A stretch of 48,791 bases of DNA from Microcaldota archaeon (GTDB lineage: Archaea > Micrarchaeota > Micrarchaeia > Micrarchaeales > CABMGC01), in contig JAJZND010000019.1 of assembly GCA_021848025.1 (NCBI GenBank), positions 1 through 48,791 of the forward strand, read 5' to 3'. Both the position numbers and the translations under genes were made by a program. Under the pieces are notes generated by a model. It made no database searches. It had not been told where the DNA came from and saw nothing but the letters and a program-made list of their open reading frames with translations. This document shows positions 8,253-18,292 of this stretch, piece by piece (position 1 is the first letter of the stretch; the number at the start of each line of letters is the position of its first letter).

Positions 8253-10619
8253 TCAGCGCCTTGCCCGGCCAAACCTGTTCCGCCTGCTTCTCCTTGAATT
8301 GTACACTATTCCTGCGACTATCGCAAGTAGCACAGCCACAAGGGCTGCAGGTACCGTAGGGAAGCTGCCGCTGCCTCTGCTTTCTGAGAGCGAGCCGCTA
8401 TTTCTTGTCTGGTTCGCACCTGTGCCTGAACTTGTTGCAGATGCATTTCTGGCTCCTGTTGAAGATGAAGAGGAGGTGCTGCCTATGGTAGTTGTTATTG
8501 AAGTGCCATTTGTCTTGCTGCTGTTTGTCTGCGTAGAGTTTGAGCCTGTGCCTTTGTTGTTATTTGAAGCGGGTATTGTTGTTACTGCAGTGCTGTTGTT
8601 TGTCTGCGTGGAACTATTCGTCTTCTGCGGAATAGTTGTTGTAGGTGCAGGTGGCTGCGGCACTGTGGTTGGCAGTGTAGTAGGTGCAGGCACACCGCAC
8701 ATTGGATTGCAGCTTACCCCGCCAGGGACCTGGTAGATGGTGAAGTTTGCGCTTATTGAATTGGCTGTGTAATTTGCGTCTCCGAGTGTGTTGAAGGTAA
8801 GGTAATATGTTGTTGTGTATGCAGAAGAGCCAGGGCCTACCTTGAAGGTATTCTGGGTGTAGATGCTGTTGCTTAGCACTGAGTTAACCCCTGCCGCGCT
8901 GAGCGAGAGCGTTCCCGCAAGTTGGTTGTATACGGTTGAAATGTTTGCAGTTACGTTTGCCTGATATCCATCGTAGGTGTATGAGCCTGGGAAGTCAGGG
9001 AATGACAGTATCGGAGCTGCCTTGCCTACTTTCAGCACGTTGCCTGTAGCGACTAAAGTGTACGCGCTGCTTACCCCTACATCTTTCACATTTACCTTGT
9101 AAGTGTAGCTGCCCACTGCAGGGTAGATCAACACGTTCTCAGTGCCTGAAGTTATATGAACATTTGCAGCAGGTTTGTTGTTTATTGTCCATGAATAGAT
9201 GAAGTTTCCGGATCCTCCGGTAACTATTGCGTTTGCAGCGACATTCTCCCCATATGCTATGCTGTTTGAAGGGCTCAGGTAAAGCGTTACAGTAGGAGCG
9301 GGATAAACGACCACTTGCACGGTGTTGGAAACCGCATTTTCCGGACTTTCAGAAGAGTCTGTCACTTTGTAGCAGTAATAAGTGCTTGAGGTAGGTGAAG
9401 CAGTGTAGGTTGAGCTTGTGGCCCCAGTTATGGCGGTGTCAGAGCTGCATGCGCTTGAACTTCCGCTATACCACTGATATGAGTAAGGTGTAGTTCCGCC
9501 AGATGGGTTTGCTGTCAGTGTTACTGACTGGCCTGAATCCATGCTATAGCTATTTGGAGTTATGGCTCCTGAGATGAGTGCATTGCTTATTACAATTGTG
9601 CCTGTTGAGGCTGATGCCTTTCCGTTCATGCTGTCCGTTACGGTTACGCTTATGCTGCAAGATGAAACAGCATTCGGAGTGTATGTAAATGAAGCCGCGT
9701 TACCTGGTGATGTAAAACCCGGGCAGGAGCTCGACCATGAATATGTGTAAGGGCTGCTTCCGCTTGATGCTGTTGCAGTTACAGTTACTGACTGTCCTAC
9801 GTCAATCTTGGTTTCAGACGAAGGAGAGACTGAGACTGAAACTGCAGGTACAACAGTGACCTCTTCAGGATTTGCATCAAGAGTCTGCGGCGAATATGAG
9901 CTGTCGGTTATTGTTGCGCAGTAGTATGTATTGCTTGTAGGAGATATGCTGAATGCGTGTGATTGGCCGGATGTTGATTCTGAAGCAACCTTTGTAGAAC
10001 TAGATGAGCAGGATGAAGTTGTGCTTGAATATAAGGTAACATTAAATGGAGGTGTACCTCCCATCCAGCTAACAGTTGCACTGGTGGACTGCCCTGACTC
10101 TATATTGCTATTTGAGAGCGAAAGATACGCATCTTCAAATTTGGGGTAGATAGTGTAAGTAGTTGTGATATCAGAGTAAATTTGACTATCAGATGCACTT
10201 TGTACATCGAATTCTATAGTATACGTGCCTGGAGTAAAATACATGTTACTGAAAGTACTCTGGTAGGTGCTATTATTAATGCAGGGGATGGATAGGGTTG
10301 TAAGTGCTGGGAGAGAGTAAGAAGTACTTGATGTTTGAACGGCTTGCTCAACATAGCAGATGCCAGTGCTATTTAGTATATCAGTGTTTACGAAATAACT
10401 GCTGGCTCCACTGTATGTATCTACGAACTGTACGCACTGTGCATCACTTGAACTGCAGGTTGGCCCTGCTTGCGCAGGAGGCCACAATGAACTTGATACA
10501 TACTGCTTATAGTCTACATTTACGTTTTGCGGGTTTATTGAACCGGATATTCCTGCATGGACCGTGCCAAGAAAGAGCACAGCCATAGCAAGCATCGCAA
10601 TTGCACTTGTTTTTTGCAT
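8253..10619 (-). CDS. Ig-like repeat surface protein with Ser/Thr/Asn-rich stalk, C-terminal TM and basic tail
   Basis: 788 aa with signal peptide (MQKTSAIAMLAMAVLFLGTVHA), repeated SVSWxGGTPPFNVTLYS/ANPSGGTTPYSYQWYSG units, an S/T/N-rich stalk, and FPTVPAALVAVLLAIVAGIVY + RRSRRNRFGRARR. RBS-like aggag lies upstream. Confidence 0.88.
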   Translation of the reverse strand: MQKTSAIAMLAMAVLFLGTVHAGISGSINPQNVNVDYKQYVSSSLWPPAQAGPTCSSSDAQCVQFVDTYSGASSYFVNTDILNSTGICYVEQAVQTSSTSYSLPALTTLSIPCINNSTYQSTFSNMYFTPGTYTIEFDVQSASDSQIYSDITTTYTIYPKFEDAYLSLSNSNIESGQSTSATVSWMGGTPPFNVTLYSSTTSSCSSSSTKVASESTSGQSHAFSISPTSNTYYCATITDSSYSPQTLDANPEEVTVVPAVSVSVSPSSETKIDVGQSVTVTATASSGSSPYTYSWSSSCPGFTSPGNAASFTYTPNAVSSCSISVTVTDSMNGKASASTGTIVISNALISGAITPNSYSMDSGQSVTLTANPSGGTTPYSYQWYSGSSSACSSDTAITGATSSTYTASPTSSTYYCYKVTDSSESPENAVSNTVQVVVYPAPTVTLYLSPSNSIAYGENVAANAIVTGGSGNFIYSWTINNKPAANVHITSGTENVLIYPAVGSYTYKVNVKDVGVSSAYTLVATGNVLKVGKAAPILSFPDFPGSYTYDGYQANVTANISTVYNQLAGTLSLSAAGVNSVLSNSIYTQNTFKVGPGSSAYTTTYYLTFNTLGDANYTANSISANFTIYQVPGGVSCNPMCGVPAPTTLPTTVPQPPAPTTTIPQKTNSSTQTNNSTAVTTIPASNNNKGTGSNSTQTNSSKTNGTSITTTIGSTSSSSSTGARNASATSSGTGANQTRNSGSLSESRGSGSFPTVPAALVAVLLAIVAGIVYNSRRSRRNRFGRARR

Positions 10620-10873
10620 ATCGACTCCTATTCAATTTAATAAAAATGCCACTTATCTTTTTCTTGCCTGTACACTCTTAGTGGCTTAACTGGTATAAAG
10701 ACTTTACTATCAGGCATGGAAACTTATTTAAATAATTAATTTCTTCCACTGGAGAAACATCCAGCTGTATGCTTTACCTGGATAAAGCAGCATTGGAATT
10801 AAGCATGCTGCTGATTGATGCTGAACTGCATAGCCATGAATAAATACCTTCGCTGATAATTTTATGCGAGAGC

Positions 10874-11221
10874 ATGGTTACACCATGGTGCCCTGTTGAG
10901 AACGTCGTAAAATCATACGGGGTGAGCAGCAGGGAGATTGCAAGGCTTGTGCGCATGAATTGGCGCATGGTTGTGCTGAGCCTTGTTGCAGGCAGCGGAA
11001 AGCCAATGCAGTACAGCAGGATAGAGAGGGAATCCGGACTGAACTCAAGGACGCTTGCACTTGTGCTTAAGGAGCTTACAAGAGAGAAGCTTCTTGACAG
11101 GAAGGAGCTTCCAGGAGCAGGCAGAAAAGTAGAGTACTCTGCAACTATAATAGGCAAGCGCATAGCAACCATGCCGTGCCCACTTCTAAAGTTTGCATCT
11201 GACAAGAAGAAGATAGGATAG
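10874..11221 (+). CDS. Winged-helix DNA-binding protein, HxlR-like
   Basis: 115 aa: MVVLSLVAGSGKPMQYSRIERESGLNSRTLALVLKELTREKLLDRKELPGAGRKVEYSATIIGKRI. Confidence 0.72.
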   Translation: MVTPWCPVENVVKSYGVSSREIARLVRMNWRMVVLSLVAGSGKPMQYSRIERESGLNSRTLALVLKELTREKLLDRKELPGAGRKVEYSATIIGKRIATMPCPLLKFASDKKKIG

Positions 11222-11367
11222 CAGTTTGGCGCTTGAAGCATAGATTGTGGCTTGTAAAAATCCATCAGATTGCACAGGAAAAAACGCGTTTGCCGGATAT
11301 TACGCTCCTGTACAGCAGTTGCTTTGCTTATTGGAATTCTGCTTCACTGAACTTCCCGCTTCATGCA

Positions 11368-11946
11368 TTATATCACTGAGGCGCTGCTGCCTATGTGGCA
11401 GTAAGATTTGACTTCCTGCCTTGTAAGGTAATACACCACAAGCAGATCTATGATAAGGCTTATTAAACCAGTTATAATTCCTGAGCTTGATGCGAGTGAG
11501 GCCACTATGATGCTGTACACTGCAGCTATTACCCCTATGCTAGTAAATATAAGGGAAACCCACCAGGCCCACTTATTGCCTATCCATATACCATACATTA
11601 TTGCAATGGAAATTAGAGCTGATATCACTGTAACAGTAATCAGCGTATCTACAACAATGCTTTTAGCTGAGAGAGCATATGCTGCACCATACTGGGCAGT
11701 CGCCTCTTTGACAGCAGTAGCAACATCCGCATTAAAGGTAATTGTAGTAAGTGTCAATGAAATAACAAGGCTTATGAGGTAGAGTGCCACTATCACCTTT
11801 ACGCCATACGGCTTGCCAGGCTTGGCTTCTGCTGCTGGATTCGGGCTTGAAGCTGCGCTGGCTTCGCTCTTTGAACCTCCTCTTTTAGAACTGCTCTTTT
11901 TTGAAGTATCTTTCAAAGCCCACGCACCTGCTGCTGCATATTTCAT
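11368..11946 (-). CDS. Hypothetical membrane protein (about 4 TM) with Ser/Lys-rich N-terminus
   Basis: 192-aa ORF with several hydrophobic segments. Confidence 0.65.
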   Translation of the reverse strand: MKYAAAGAWALKDTSKKSSSKRGGSKSEASAASSPNPAAEAKPGKPYGVKVIVALYLISLVISLTLTTITFNADVATAVKEATAQYGAAYALSAKSIVVDTLITVTVISALISIAIMYGIWIGNKWAWWVSLIFTSIGVIAAVYSIIVASLASSSGIITGLISLIIDLLVVYYLTRQEVKSYCHIGSSASVI

Positions 11947-12173
11947 ATAGTATAGTAAGTACTAAGCTTAAATGCATTGCGCTCTGGATGGTCTGTTCGG
12001 CCTTTGACCGCATTTATGGTGCAATATGGTGCAATCTGCCTAAAAACATATTGTATCAGGCCAGTAACTAGGATATTTTTCATAAAATATCACATAAGTT
12101 GTATGATATACAATTAAAATGGGAAAGTTTATATATTTTTACGATAAAGTATACTTTGGGGATGTGATGGGAG

Positions 12174-13028
12174 GTGGGGTATATGAATGGAATTACTGGA
12201 GAAGATTGCGAGAGGATAAAAGCTTCGCTTGCCGCTAACGGCTATGTAATGCATAAGCATAACAAGCTCTGCCAGCGGCATGTTGAGCATGTGCTTGCCA
12301 AGGATGAGGAGATCCTGTTTGAATTGAGGCAGAGTTATCTGCAGTCTATCTCTCCTGACAGAATAATAGCGACAAACAAGAGGCTTATTATAGTGAGGCC
12401 TTCTTTCTGGGGCCTGTATATGGGTCATGATGTGCTCAATCCCTCAGAATTGAGCTTCGTGCCGTATCGGAACGTAATAAGCATAATGATGAACAGAGGC
12501 AAGATCCTTGCCTCGCTGCACATACGCATACACGGTTTTACTGATTCGAGCCCTGAAATGGGTAAGGAAGGAAATGTCGAAGGAGTAGTAATAGATATGG
12601 CAGTAAAATTCACCCGATTCATAGAGGAGATAGTGGAGCTGATGAATGAGAATGGCGAGGCAAAGGAGACAGCAGAATACACTTACGCTAATTCTGGAAA
12701 TAAGGAGGAGCATGAAGGGCTTAGTCTCGACGAAGCAAAGGAAATGGTATCGAAGGGGGATGCCAGGTTTGCATGGACTGGAGTCGAGCCGATTGGGGAA
12801 GTCGCCATGCTCCTCGGAATAAAGGAAGACGAGATAGTGAAGATAGACCTGAATAGCATAGAAGAGAAGGAAATAAAGGAGATAAACAAATACATTTTTA
12901 TCTTCTACACATGGTCAATGGGCAGCCACATAGCCAAATTCCTCAAGGAGAAGCACGGAGTAGAGCTGCATATGCTGAAGCATGGAATAGCAGAGTATGC
13001 TAGAAGGAAGTTCAAGGCCTTCAACTGA
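12174..13028 (+). CDS. Bacterial-PH-like domain fused to a rhodanese-like domain lacking the active-site Cys
   Basis: N-terminal half EEILFELRQSYLQSISPDRIIATNKRLIIVRPSFWG...ISIMMNRGKILASLHIRIHGF (PH-like). C-terminal half LSLDEAKEMVSKGDARFAW...KYIFIFYTWSMGSHIAKFLKEKHGVELHMLKHGIAEYAR (rhodanese-like). Confidence 0.65.
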   Translation: MGYMNGITGEDCERIKASLAANGYVMHKHNKLCQRHVEHVLAKDEEILFELRQSYLQSISPDRIIATNKRLIIVRPSFWGLYMGHDVLNPSELSFVPYRNVISIMMNRGKILASLHIRIHGFTDSSPEMGKEGNVEGVVIDMAVKFTRFIEEIVELMNENGEAKETAEYTYANSGNKEEHEGLSLDEAKEMVSKGDARFAWTGVEPIGEVAMLLGIKEDEIVKIDLNSIEEKEIKEINKYIFIFYTWSMGSHIAKFLKEKHGVELHMLKHGIAEYARRKFKAFN

Positions 13029-13270
13029 TTTGCACTCTCAGCACATAACTTTTCAGTTAAATCGGATATTCGATTCTAAAAGCCAGCCTTGCCTGCGCTG
13101 CGCACATTGATATATTGAAGAGCGTGAACTTCAGCTAAGTTTATTTTTGCTTATGCTGTCGACATCAGCTTTCAGAAAGAGGGAATTTCAAGAAGCGGCT
13201 GCCTATTCTGCACATAAGCTTGTCTTATATTCTTGGCTCTGCCCTTTTTTCTTATATTCTTCCTTCATGC

Positions 13271-13708
13271 CTAGGCTTCTCCTGCGGCCTTCTTTACAAG
13301 AGCGGCGATCTTTGCCTCCTCCGTATTGGTTATCTCAGTCAATGCGAAGCTGGTAGGCCACATCCTGCCCTCATCAAGCTTAGCCTTGTCGCTGAAGCCA
13401 AGTGTCGCATATCTGGCCTTGAATTTATACCCTCCCTGAAAAAAGCAGATAATCTTGTCGCCCTTTGAATAAGCCGGCATCCCATACCAGGTCCTTGGAG
13501 CGAGTTCCGGCGCAGCAGCCTTCACTATTGCATGTATGCGCTTGGCCATTGCGCGGTCCGGCTCCGGCATCTTGGCTATCTGCGCAAGCACCGCTGCTTC
13601 GCCGTTGGACTTTGAATTCTTCTCCTTGAGGTATTCTTTCATGGCTGCTATCTCCTCCTTGCTCAATCCCTTCATGCCTGGCCTTTCCCTGTTTGTTCCG
13701 TTTTCCAT
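13271..13708 (-). CDS. DUF1801-like protein
   Basis: 145 aa: [61 protein letters not shown]. Confidence 0.78.
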   Translation of the reverse strand: MENGTNRERPGMKGLSKEEIAAMKEYLKEKNSKSNGEAAVLAQIAKMPEPDRAMAKRIHAIVKAAAPELAPRTWYGMPAYSKGDKIICFFQGGYKFKARYATLGFSDKAKLDEGRMWPTSFALTEITNTEEAKIAALVKKAAGEA

Positions 13709-13891
13709 GTTTTCGCCTTCATCCCATCTTTACTTTCAGAGTAAATTTCTTTATTTATATAGTTTAGCCATGTCCTGCAATAATAAAACCACAAAGGAAT
13801 CAATAAAACTACAGAAAAACAATTAAACTATAAGGCCGGTTTTATAGAAAGCCTTATAAATCACTTCTCTTTTTATATTACTCGTGAGCTT

Positions 13892-15091
13892 ATGGCTGGA
13901 GGCAAGAGTCTGTATCTTGTATTTGCGGTAATAGTTGTTATTGCAGTAATTGCCGTACTTTGGTTTACACTGGGCAGGGTTACATCGACCCCGGCAGTAT
14001 CTTCAAGTTCTTCTGCAGCTGCTTCTTCCCCTAAGCAGCAGGTTCAGGCTATGCCTAAGCAGATGCTTGTGAATGAATTGACTCTGATCAACACAACGCC
14101 TTCGTACGAGGCTGCCTACAATCTGAATGTACCTGCGCTTAGCTCTTTTCTAAGCCTGCTTGGCGGCAGCGGCAATAGCACACAGCTACTCATCTTCAAG
14201 AGCGGCACAGCAGCCAAGGTTGTCTTCTCGTTAGGAAGCATTACTGCCGCAGCTTATTCCGGAGGAGCATTGGGTAATAACGTTTCTGTTACATGTACTG
14301 AAGATAGCCTTTTGCCTTCAAGTTCAGGAGGCAGTATAACATGCACATATTCAAATACCACAGGGTCGTCTTTGACCTCTGCGCAATCAACAAATAGCAT
14401 ACTAAAGACGCTCAATGAAACAAATGTTACCTTTATAGGAAACAAAACAGTGATAGGCGATACATGCAGCGAATTCAAGATAACTGCACAGGCAAGCGAG
14501 ATTAATAGCCTTATTAACCAGAGCCAGCAGAGTGGCAGCAGCCTCGCTTCGTCCCTTTCCGGAAGCACCGGAACCTTCAACGGCACGCTTGTTGCTTATG
14601 CATGCATCAGCGGGCAGACAGGCCTTCCGCTCAGCCTGAACCTGACTGATGAATATTATGACCAATTGCTTGGAGAGAACAAGACCAACATGGTTTTCTC
14701 CATGAATGCGACAAGCATGGGAACTGCAGTGCCGGGCAGCGCCTTTGAGATGCCTGTGCCGTGGGTTCTCTCTACGAATAACAGCATTGTCAACTGCACT
14801 CCCGATTCGGTTAGCTTCTCTTTTGTTTCCTTGAAAAATGCAACGAATAGCACAGTAAAGGTTTCCACTTCAAGCAGCCAGTACAATTTCACATACAATG
14901 CATACATGTACAACAACCAGACTGCAAGAGTGAATCTTGGAAGGAACCTTGCCTATGGGCGCATGTACAGAGTTAATGCGACATTCGCCAGGAACATAAC
15001 ACAGCCAGGTAGTTACATTACTCCAAACATCTGCATAGACGGCTACTGCTCTGATGCAGACTCATGTTTCCTGAATTTTAATTACACATGA
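13892..15091 (+). CDS. Secreted/surface protein, N-terminal TM anchor; paralog of the N-terminal half of 15890-18148
   Basis: 399 aa. Shares LVNxLxLINTTPSYEAxYNxxVPALSS and NCTPDSVSFSFVSxxNxTNSTVKVSTSSSQYNFTY with the 752-aa protein. Confidence 0.82.
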   Translation: MAGGKSLYLVFAVIVVIAVIAVLWFTLGRVTSTPAVSSSSSAAASSPKQQVQAMPKQMLVNELTLINTTPSYEAAYNLNVPALSSFLSLLGGSGNSTQLLIFKSGTAAKVVFSLGSITAAAYSGGALGNNVSVTCTEDSLLPSSSGGSITCTYSNTTGSSLTSAQSTNSILKTLNETNVTFIGNKTVIGDTCSEFKITAQASEINSLINQSQQSGSSLASSLSGSTGTFNGTLVAYACISGQTGLPLSLNLTDEYYDQLLGENKTNMVFSMNATSMGTAVPGSAFEMPVPWVLSTNNSIVNCTPDSVSFSFVSLKNATNSTVKVSTSSSQYNFTYNAYMYNNQTARVNLGRNLAYGRMYRVNATFARNITQPGSYITPNICIDGYCSDADSCFLNFNYT

Positions 15092-15196
15092 ATTGTTCTC
15101 TACATAACTTATGGATGGAGTGGCCGAAACAGTTGCAGCCTGAATGAATAGAGGAATATGATAAGAGATACGCCAAGCCATCGTATAGGTCTTTAA

Positions 15197-15793
15197 ATGA
15201 AAATGATCCGGATCCAGACGCCTGGAGAGACAATTTTATGCGATTTGACCGTTGAAGAACAGGTAAAAAAACGTATATTTTTAAGGTTTTTAGCAGTATG
15301 TTTCGTATTAATTTTGATTCCTTCTTATGTTGAATTCAGTTTAATCTTTACTCTTGCTCTGGCTGCTGTCTTGCTGGCTGGCTTTTTTTATCTTTGTTTT
15401 ATTAAATATGCGGAAATCCGGCTAACGCTTACAAACAAAAGAATAATTGCAAGCTACTATGCAACTTTGCTATTAAGGCATTTTGATGCCACAATGGATC
15501 TGAAAGATGTACGGGAAATAAAGGGTTTTTATATGCCAACGCTTGTCTACGGAGCAAACCTAATTTTTATGCTAATAACGAACAAAGATGCGCCGCCTCT
15601 TCCCGGCAGGGCACCATTTACTTACTTTACCAAATATGCCAATAGGAACATAAAAACCTCCATTCCTATTTTTTTGATAACGGGCGAGCAATATAATAAG
15701 TTCACGCAGGCACTGAAGAATACTGACTTTAAGCGTGATGGCCAGGGAGCGGCCCAGGCCCAAGATCCGAATGCCCGGGCTTTCCATAATTAG
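15197..15793 (+). CDS. Membrane protein with bacterial-PH-like domain
   Basis: 198 aa, two N-terminal hydrophobic segments then EIRLTLTNKRIIASYYATLLLRHFDATMDLKDVREIKGF. Confidence 0.68.
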   Translation: MKMIRIQTPGETILCDLTVEEQVKKRIFLRFLAVCFVLILIPSYVEFSLIFTLALAAVLLAGFFYLCFIKYAEIRLTLTNKRIIASYYATLLLRHFDATMDLKDVREIKGFYMPTLVYGANLIFMLITNKDAPPLPGRAPFTYFTKYANRNIKTSIPIFLITGEQYNKFTQALKNTDFKRDGQGAAQAQDPNARAFHN

Positions 15794-15889
15794 GGCTCAT
15801 ATGACCTATTGATGGGCAGTACCTATTTTACAGAACCTTTTATTAGAAACCTTTAAAAACTGCAGTCTTTATATGCTTACTGTGAATAA

Positions 15890-18148
15890 ATGACCGGCGG
15901 CAATAAAGTATACCTGATTATAATAGCACTTCTTATCATTGTAATAATAGGTTTCATTGCGTTTGCGTTTATGGATGGGCTTCTCAAATTCCCATCTTTA
16001 AGCACGAGTTCGCAGGCTCAGCTTACGCCTAAGCAGATGCTTGTGAATCGACTGGCTCTGATCAACACAACGCCTTCGTACGAGGCTACTTACAATGTAA
16101 GTGTGCCTGCGCTAAGTTCAGCATTGGGCTTACTTGGAATCTCAAACAGTACTCCTCTGCAGGCACTTGTATTTAAAAGCGGGAATCTCACCAAGATTAT
16201 CGCTTCAGTAGGAACTTACACTATCGCACTCTATGGCATTGGAAAGGGCAATTTTGTAATATGTGATGAATATGAAGGCTTCTCGTATTCATCTGCAGGG
16301 CTGACATGCGCATATCAAAACAGCACAAGCCTTTCGTCGGTGCTTGGAGGAGGTGGCCTTGCTGCGCAGGAGCTGGCCGTGCAGTCCAATACGATATTAG
16401 GAATACTTAATGAAACTAATGTGACTTATCTGGGAAACAGGGCAGTAGCGGGTAGGGGATGCGATGAGTTCAGGCTTGTTGCAAGCCAGAAAGAGATAAA
16501 CAGTCTGTTGAATGCAAGTGAGAATTATGCGCTAAGCAGCACCAGTTACTTGACTCCCGCTGGATCGCCCTTCAATGGGTCCCTTACAGGATACCTGTGT
16601 TTAGACAAACAGACAGGCCTTCCGCTCAGCCTGAACCTTAGCGAGAATTATTACAACCAGCTTCTTTCAGAGAATAAGACTACGCCTCTCTTAACTGTCA
16701 CTGCAAGCAATGTAGGCACAGACGTTCCAAGCAGCGTTTTCAATGTGCCTGTCTCGTTTGCAATCTCTTCAAACAATGGCGCGCCGAACTGCACTCCCGA
16801 TTCGGTTAGCTTCTCTTTTGTTTCCTTCAGGAATACGACCAACAGCACAGTGAAGGTTTCCACTTCTAGCAGCCAGTACAATTTCACTTATGGCACTTAC
16901 ACGTACAACAACCAGACCGCGAGCGTGAATCTTGGGAAGAGCCTCGTCTATGGAGGCATATACAAAGTGAACGCGACCTTCGCAAAGAACATCACATCCG
17001 CGCAATCGTTTGGTTATAGTTACATCGTACCAAAAATCTGTGTTGATGGATATTGTTCGAGTTCAGACTCCTGTGTTGTCTACTCTTATTACAATGCCCA
17101 AAACAGCAGCTTAGTGTCAACTAATTCAGAGCCAGAGGCCTTAATTTATGACAATGCAAACAAGTATGTATACGTAGCTGATTACCTTTCAGGGCAGGTA
17201 AGCGTACTTAACGGCACGACGCTTGTAGCCAATATAAATGTAAGCTCAAATCCAAGTTATTTGGCTTATAATCCGTACAACAAGTATGTATATGAAGCTA
17301 GCGATACCGGAAACATAACGGTAATAAATAACACAAAGGTAGTTGCATCGATCAATTTAGATTACTATAGCTATCTGACAGGAATTGCCTATGATGCCCA
17401 GAACCATTTGATTTATTTGTCAGATCAAGGGAATAATACGGTAGATATAATCAATGGCACCAATATCATCAAGACGCTTTATGTCGTAAAGCCGGGAGGG
17501 ATAGCATACGATCCGAAGAATGGGCTTGTTTATGTTAGTAATTTCTATTCAGAAGGGGTTACTGTTATCAGGAATGAAAGCGTATATGGAAACGTGACTG
17601 CAACAGGAACATACTATATGGGAGAGATAGGAGTTGACAATGCAACAGGGTACATTTACTTGTCAAAGTATGACAACATAGGCACTTACGAATCGTATAA
17701 TTATTCCTTGCAAGTGATTAACGGAACGCAGGAAATCGGAACTATTGAGCTGGGTTCGGTGGCCCCAGTATCCATTTCCTTTGACTCTGGCAACGGAGAC
17801 ATGTATTTTGTTGTGGAAAACTCAAGCTCATATGAATCTGAATTACTTGCTGTGAATGGCACCTCCATAGTTAACACCATTACAGGCTATAATGATGTGG
17901 GATATGGCAGCGTTAGAAGAAGCATTGCTTATGATCCAGGCAATGGATATTTATATGATGTAAATCCTTTTTCAGATTCCGTTTCGGTATTTAATGGTGG
18001 AAGTTTGGTTGATACGATTGGCGTAGGATCTAGCCCGAATGACATAATGTATAACCCATCAAACGGGTATATGTATGTAACAAACTTATATTCTGGGACA
18101 GTTTCAGTAATAGACGGGAGTACTGTGATAGCCACAATAAACGTTTGA
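15890..18148 (+). CDS. Surface protein: paralogous N-terminal module fused to a YVTN/NHL-type beta-propeller
   Basis: 752 aa. C-terminal repeats NKYVYVADYLSGQVSVLNGTTLVANINV / NGYMYVTNLYSGTVSVIDGSTVIATINV. Confidence 0.85.
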   Translation: MTGGNKVYLIIIALLIIVIIGFIAFAFMDGLLKFPSLSTSSQAQLTPKQMLVNRLALINTTPSYEATYNVSVPALSSALGLLGISNSTPLQALVFKSGNLTKIIASVGTYTIALYGIGKGNFVICDEYEGFSYSSAGLTCAYQNSTSLSSVLGGGGLAAQELAVQSNTILGILNETNVTYLGNRAVAGRGCDEFRLVASQKEINSLLNASENYALSSTSYLTPAGSPFNGSLTGYLCLDKQTGLPLSLNLSENYYNQLLSENKTTPLLTVTASNVGTDVPSSVFNVPVSFAISSNNGAPNCTPDSVSFSFVSFRNTTNSTVKVSTSSSQYNFTYGTYTYNNQTASVNLGKSLVYGGIYKVNATFAKNITSAQSFGYSYIVPKICVDGYCSSSDSCVVYSYYNAQNSSLVSTNSEPEALIYDNANKYVYVADYLSGQVSVLNGTTLVANINVSSNPSYLAYNPYNKYVYEASDTGNITVINNTKVVASINLDYYSYLTGIAYDAQNHLIYLSDQGNNTVDIINGTNIIKTLYVVKPGGIAYDPKNGLVYVSNFYSEGVTVIRNESVYGNVTATGTYYMGEIGVDNATGYIYLSKYDNIGTYESYNYSLQVINGTQEIGTIELGSVAPVSISFDSGNGDMYFVVENSSSYESELLAVNGTSIVNTITGYNDVGYGSVRRSIAYDPGNGYLYDVNPFSDSVSVFNGGSLVDTIGVGSSPNDIMYNPSNGYMYVTNLYSGTVSVIDGSTVIATINV

Positions 18149-18292
18149 GTGTGTATATAATATACTAATTAATGCCTTTTGTGATTTTGCTGAACGCTTG
18201 TAATCTGTTTAGCTTTGCAGCCATTACGCCCTATTTTAGGAAATACGCTCTTTTTACATGCGATTGAATCCCGCATAATAAATGTCAAATAA

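Noticed and set aside
8182-8736. 184-aa + strand ORF
   Set aside because: Antisense to the S/T/N-rich stalk of the 788-aa surface protein; Val/Leu-rich composition is the expected mirror of that low-complexity region.
10774-11265. 163-aa minus ORF
   Set aside because: Antisense to the HxlR-like winged-helix gene, which has clear domain support.
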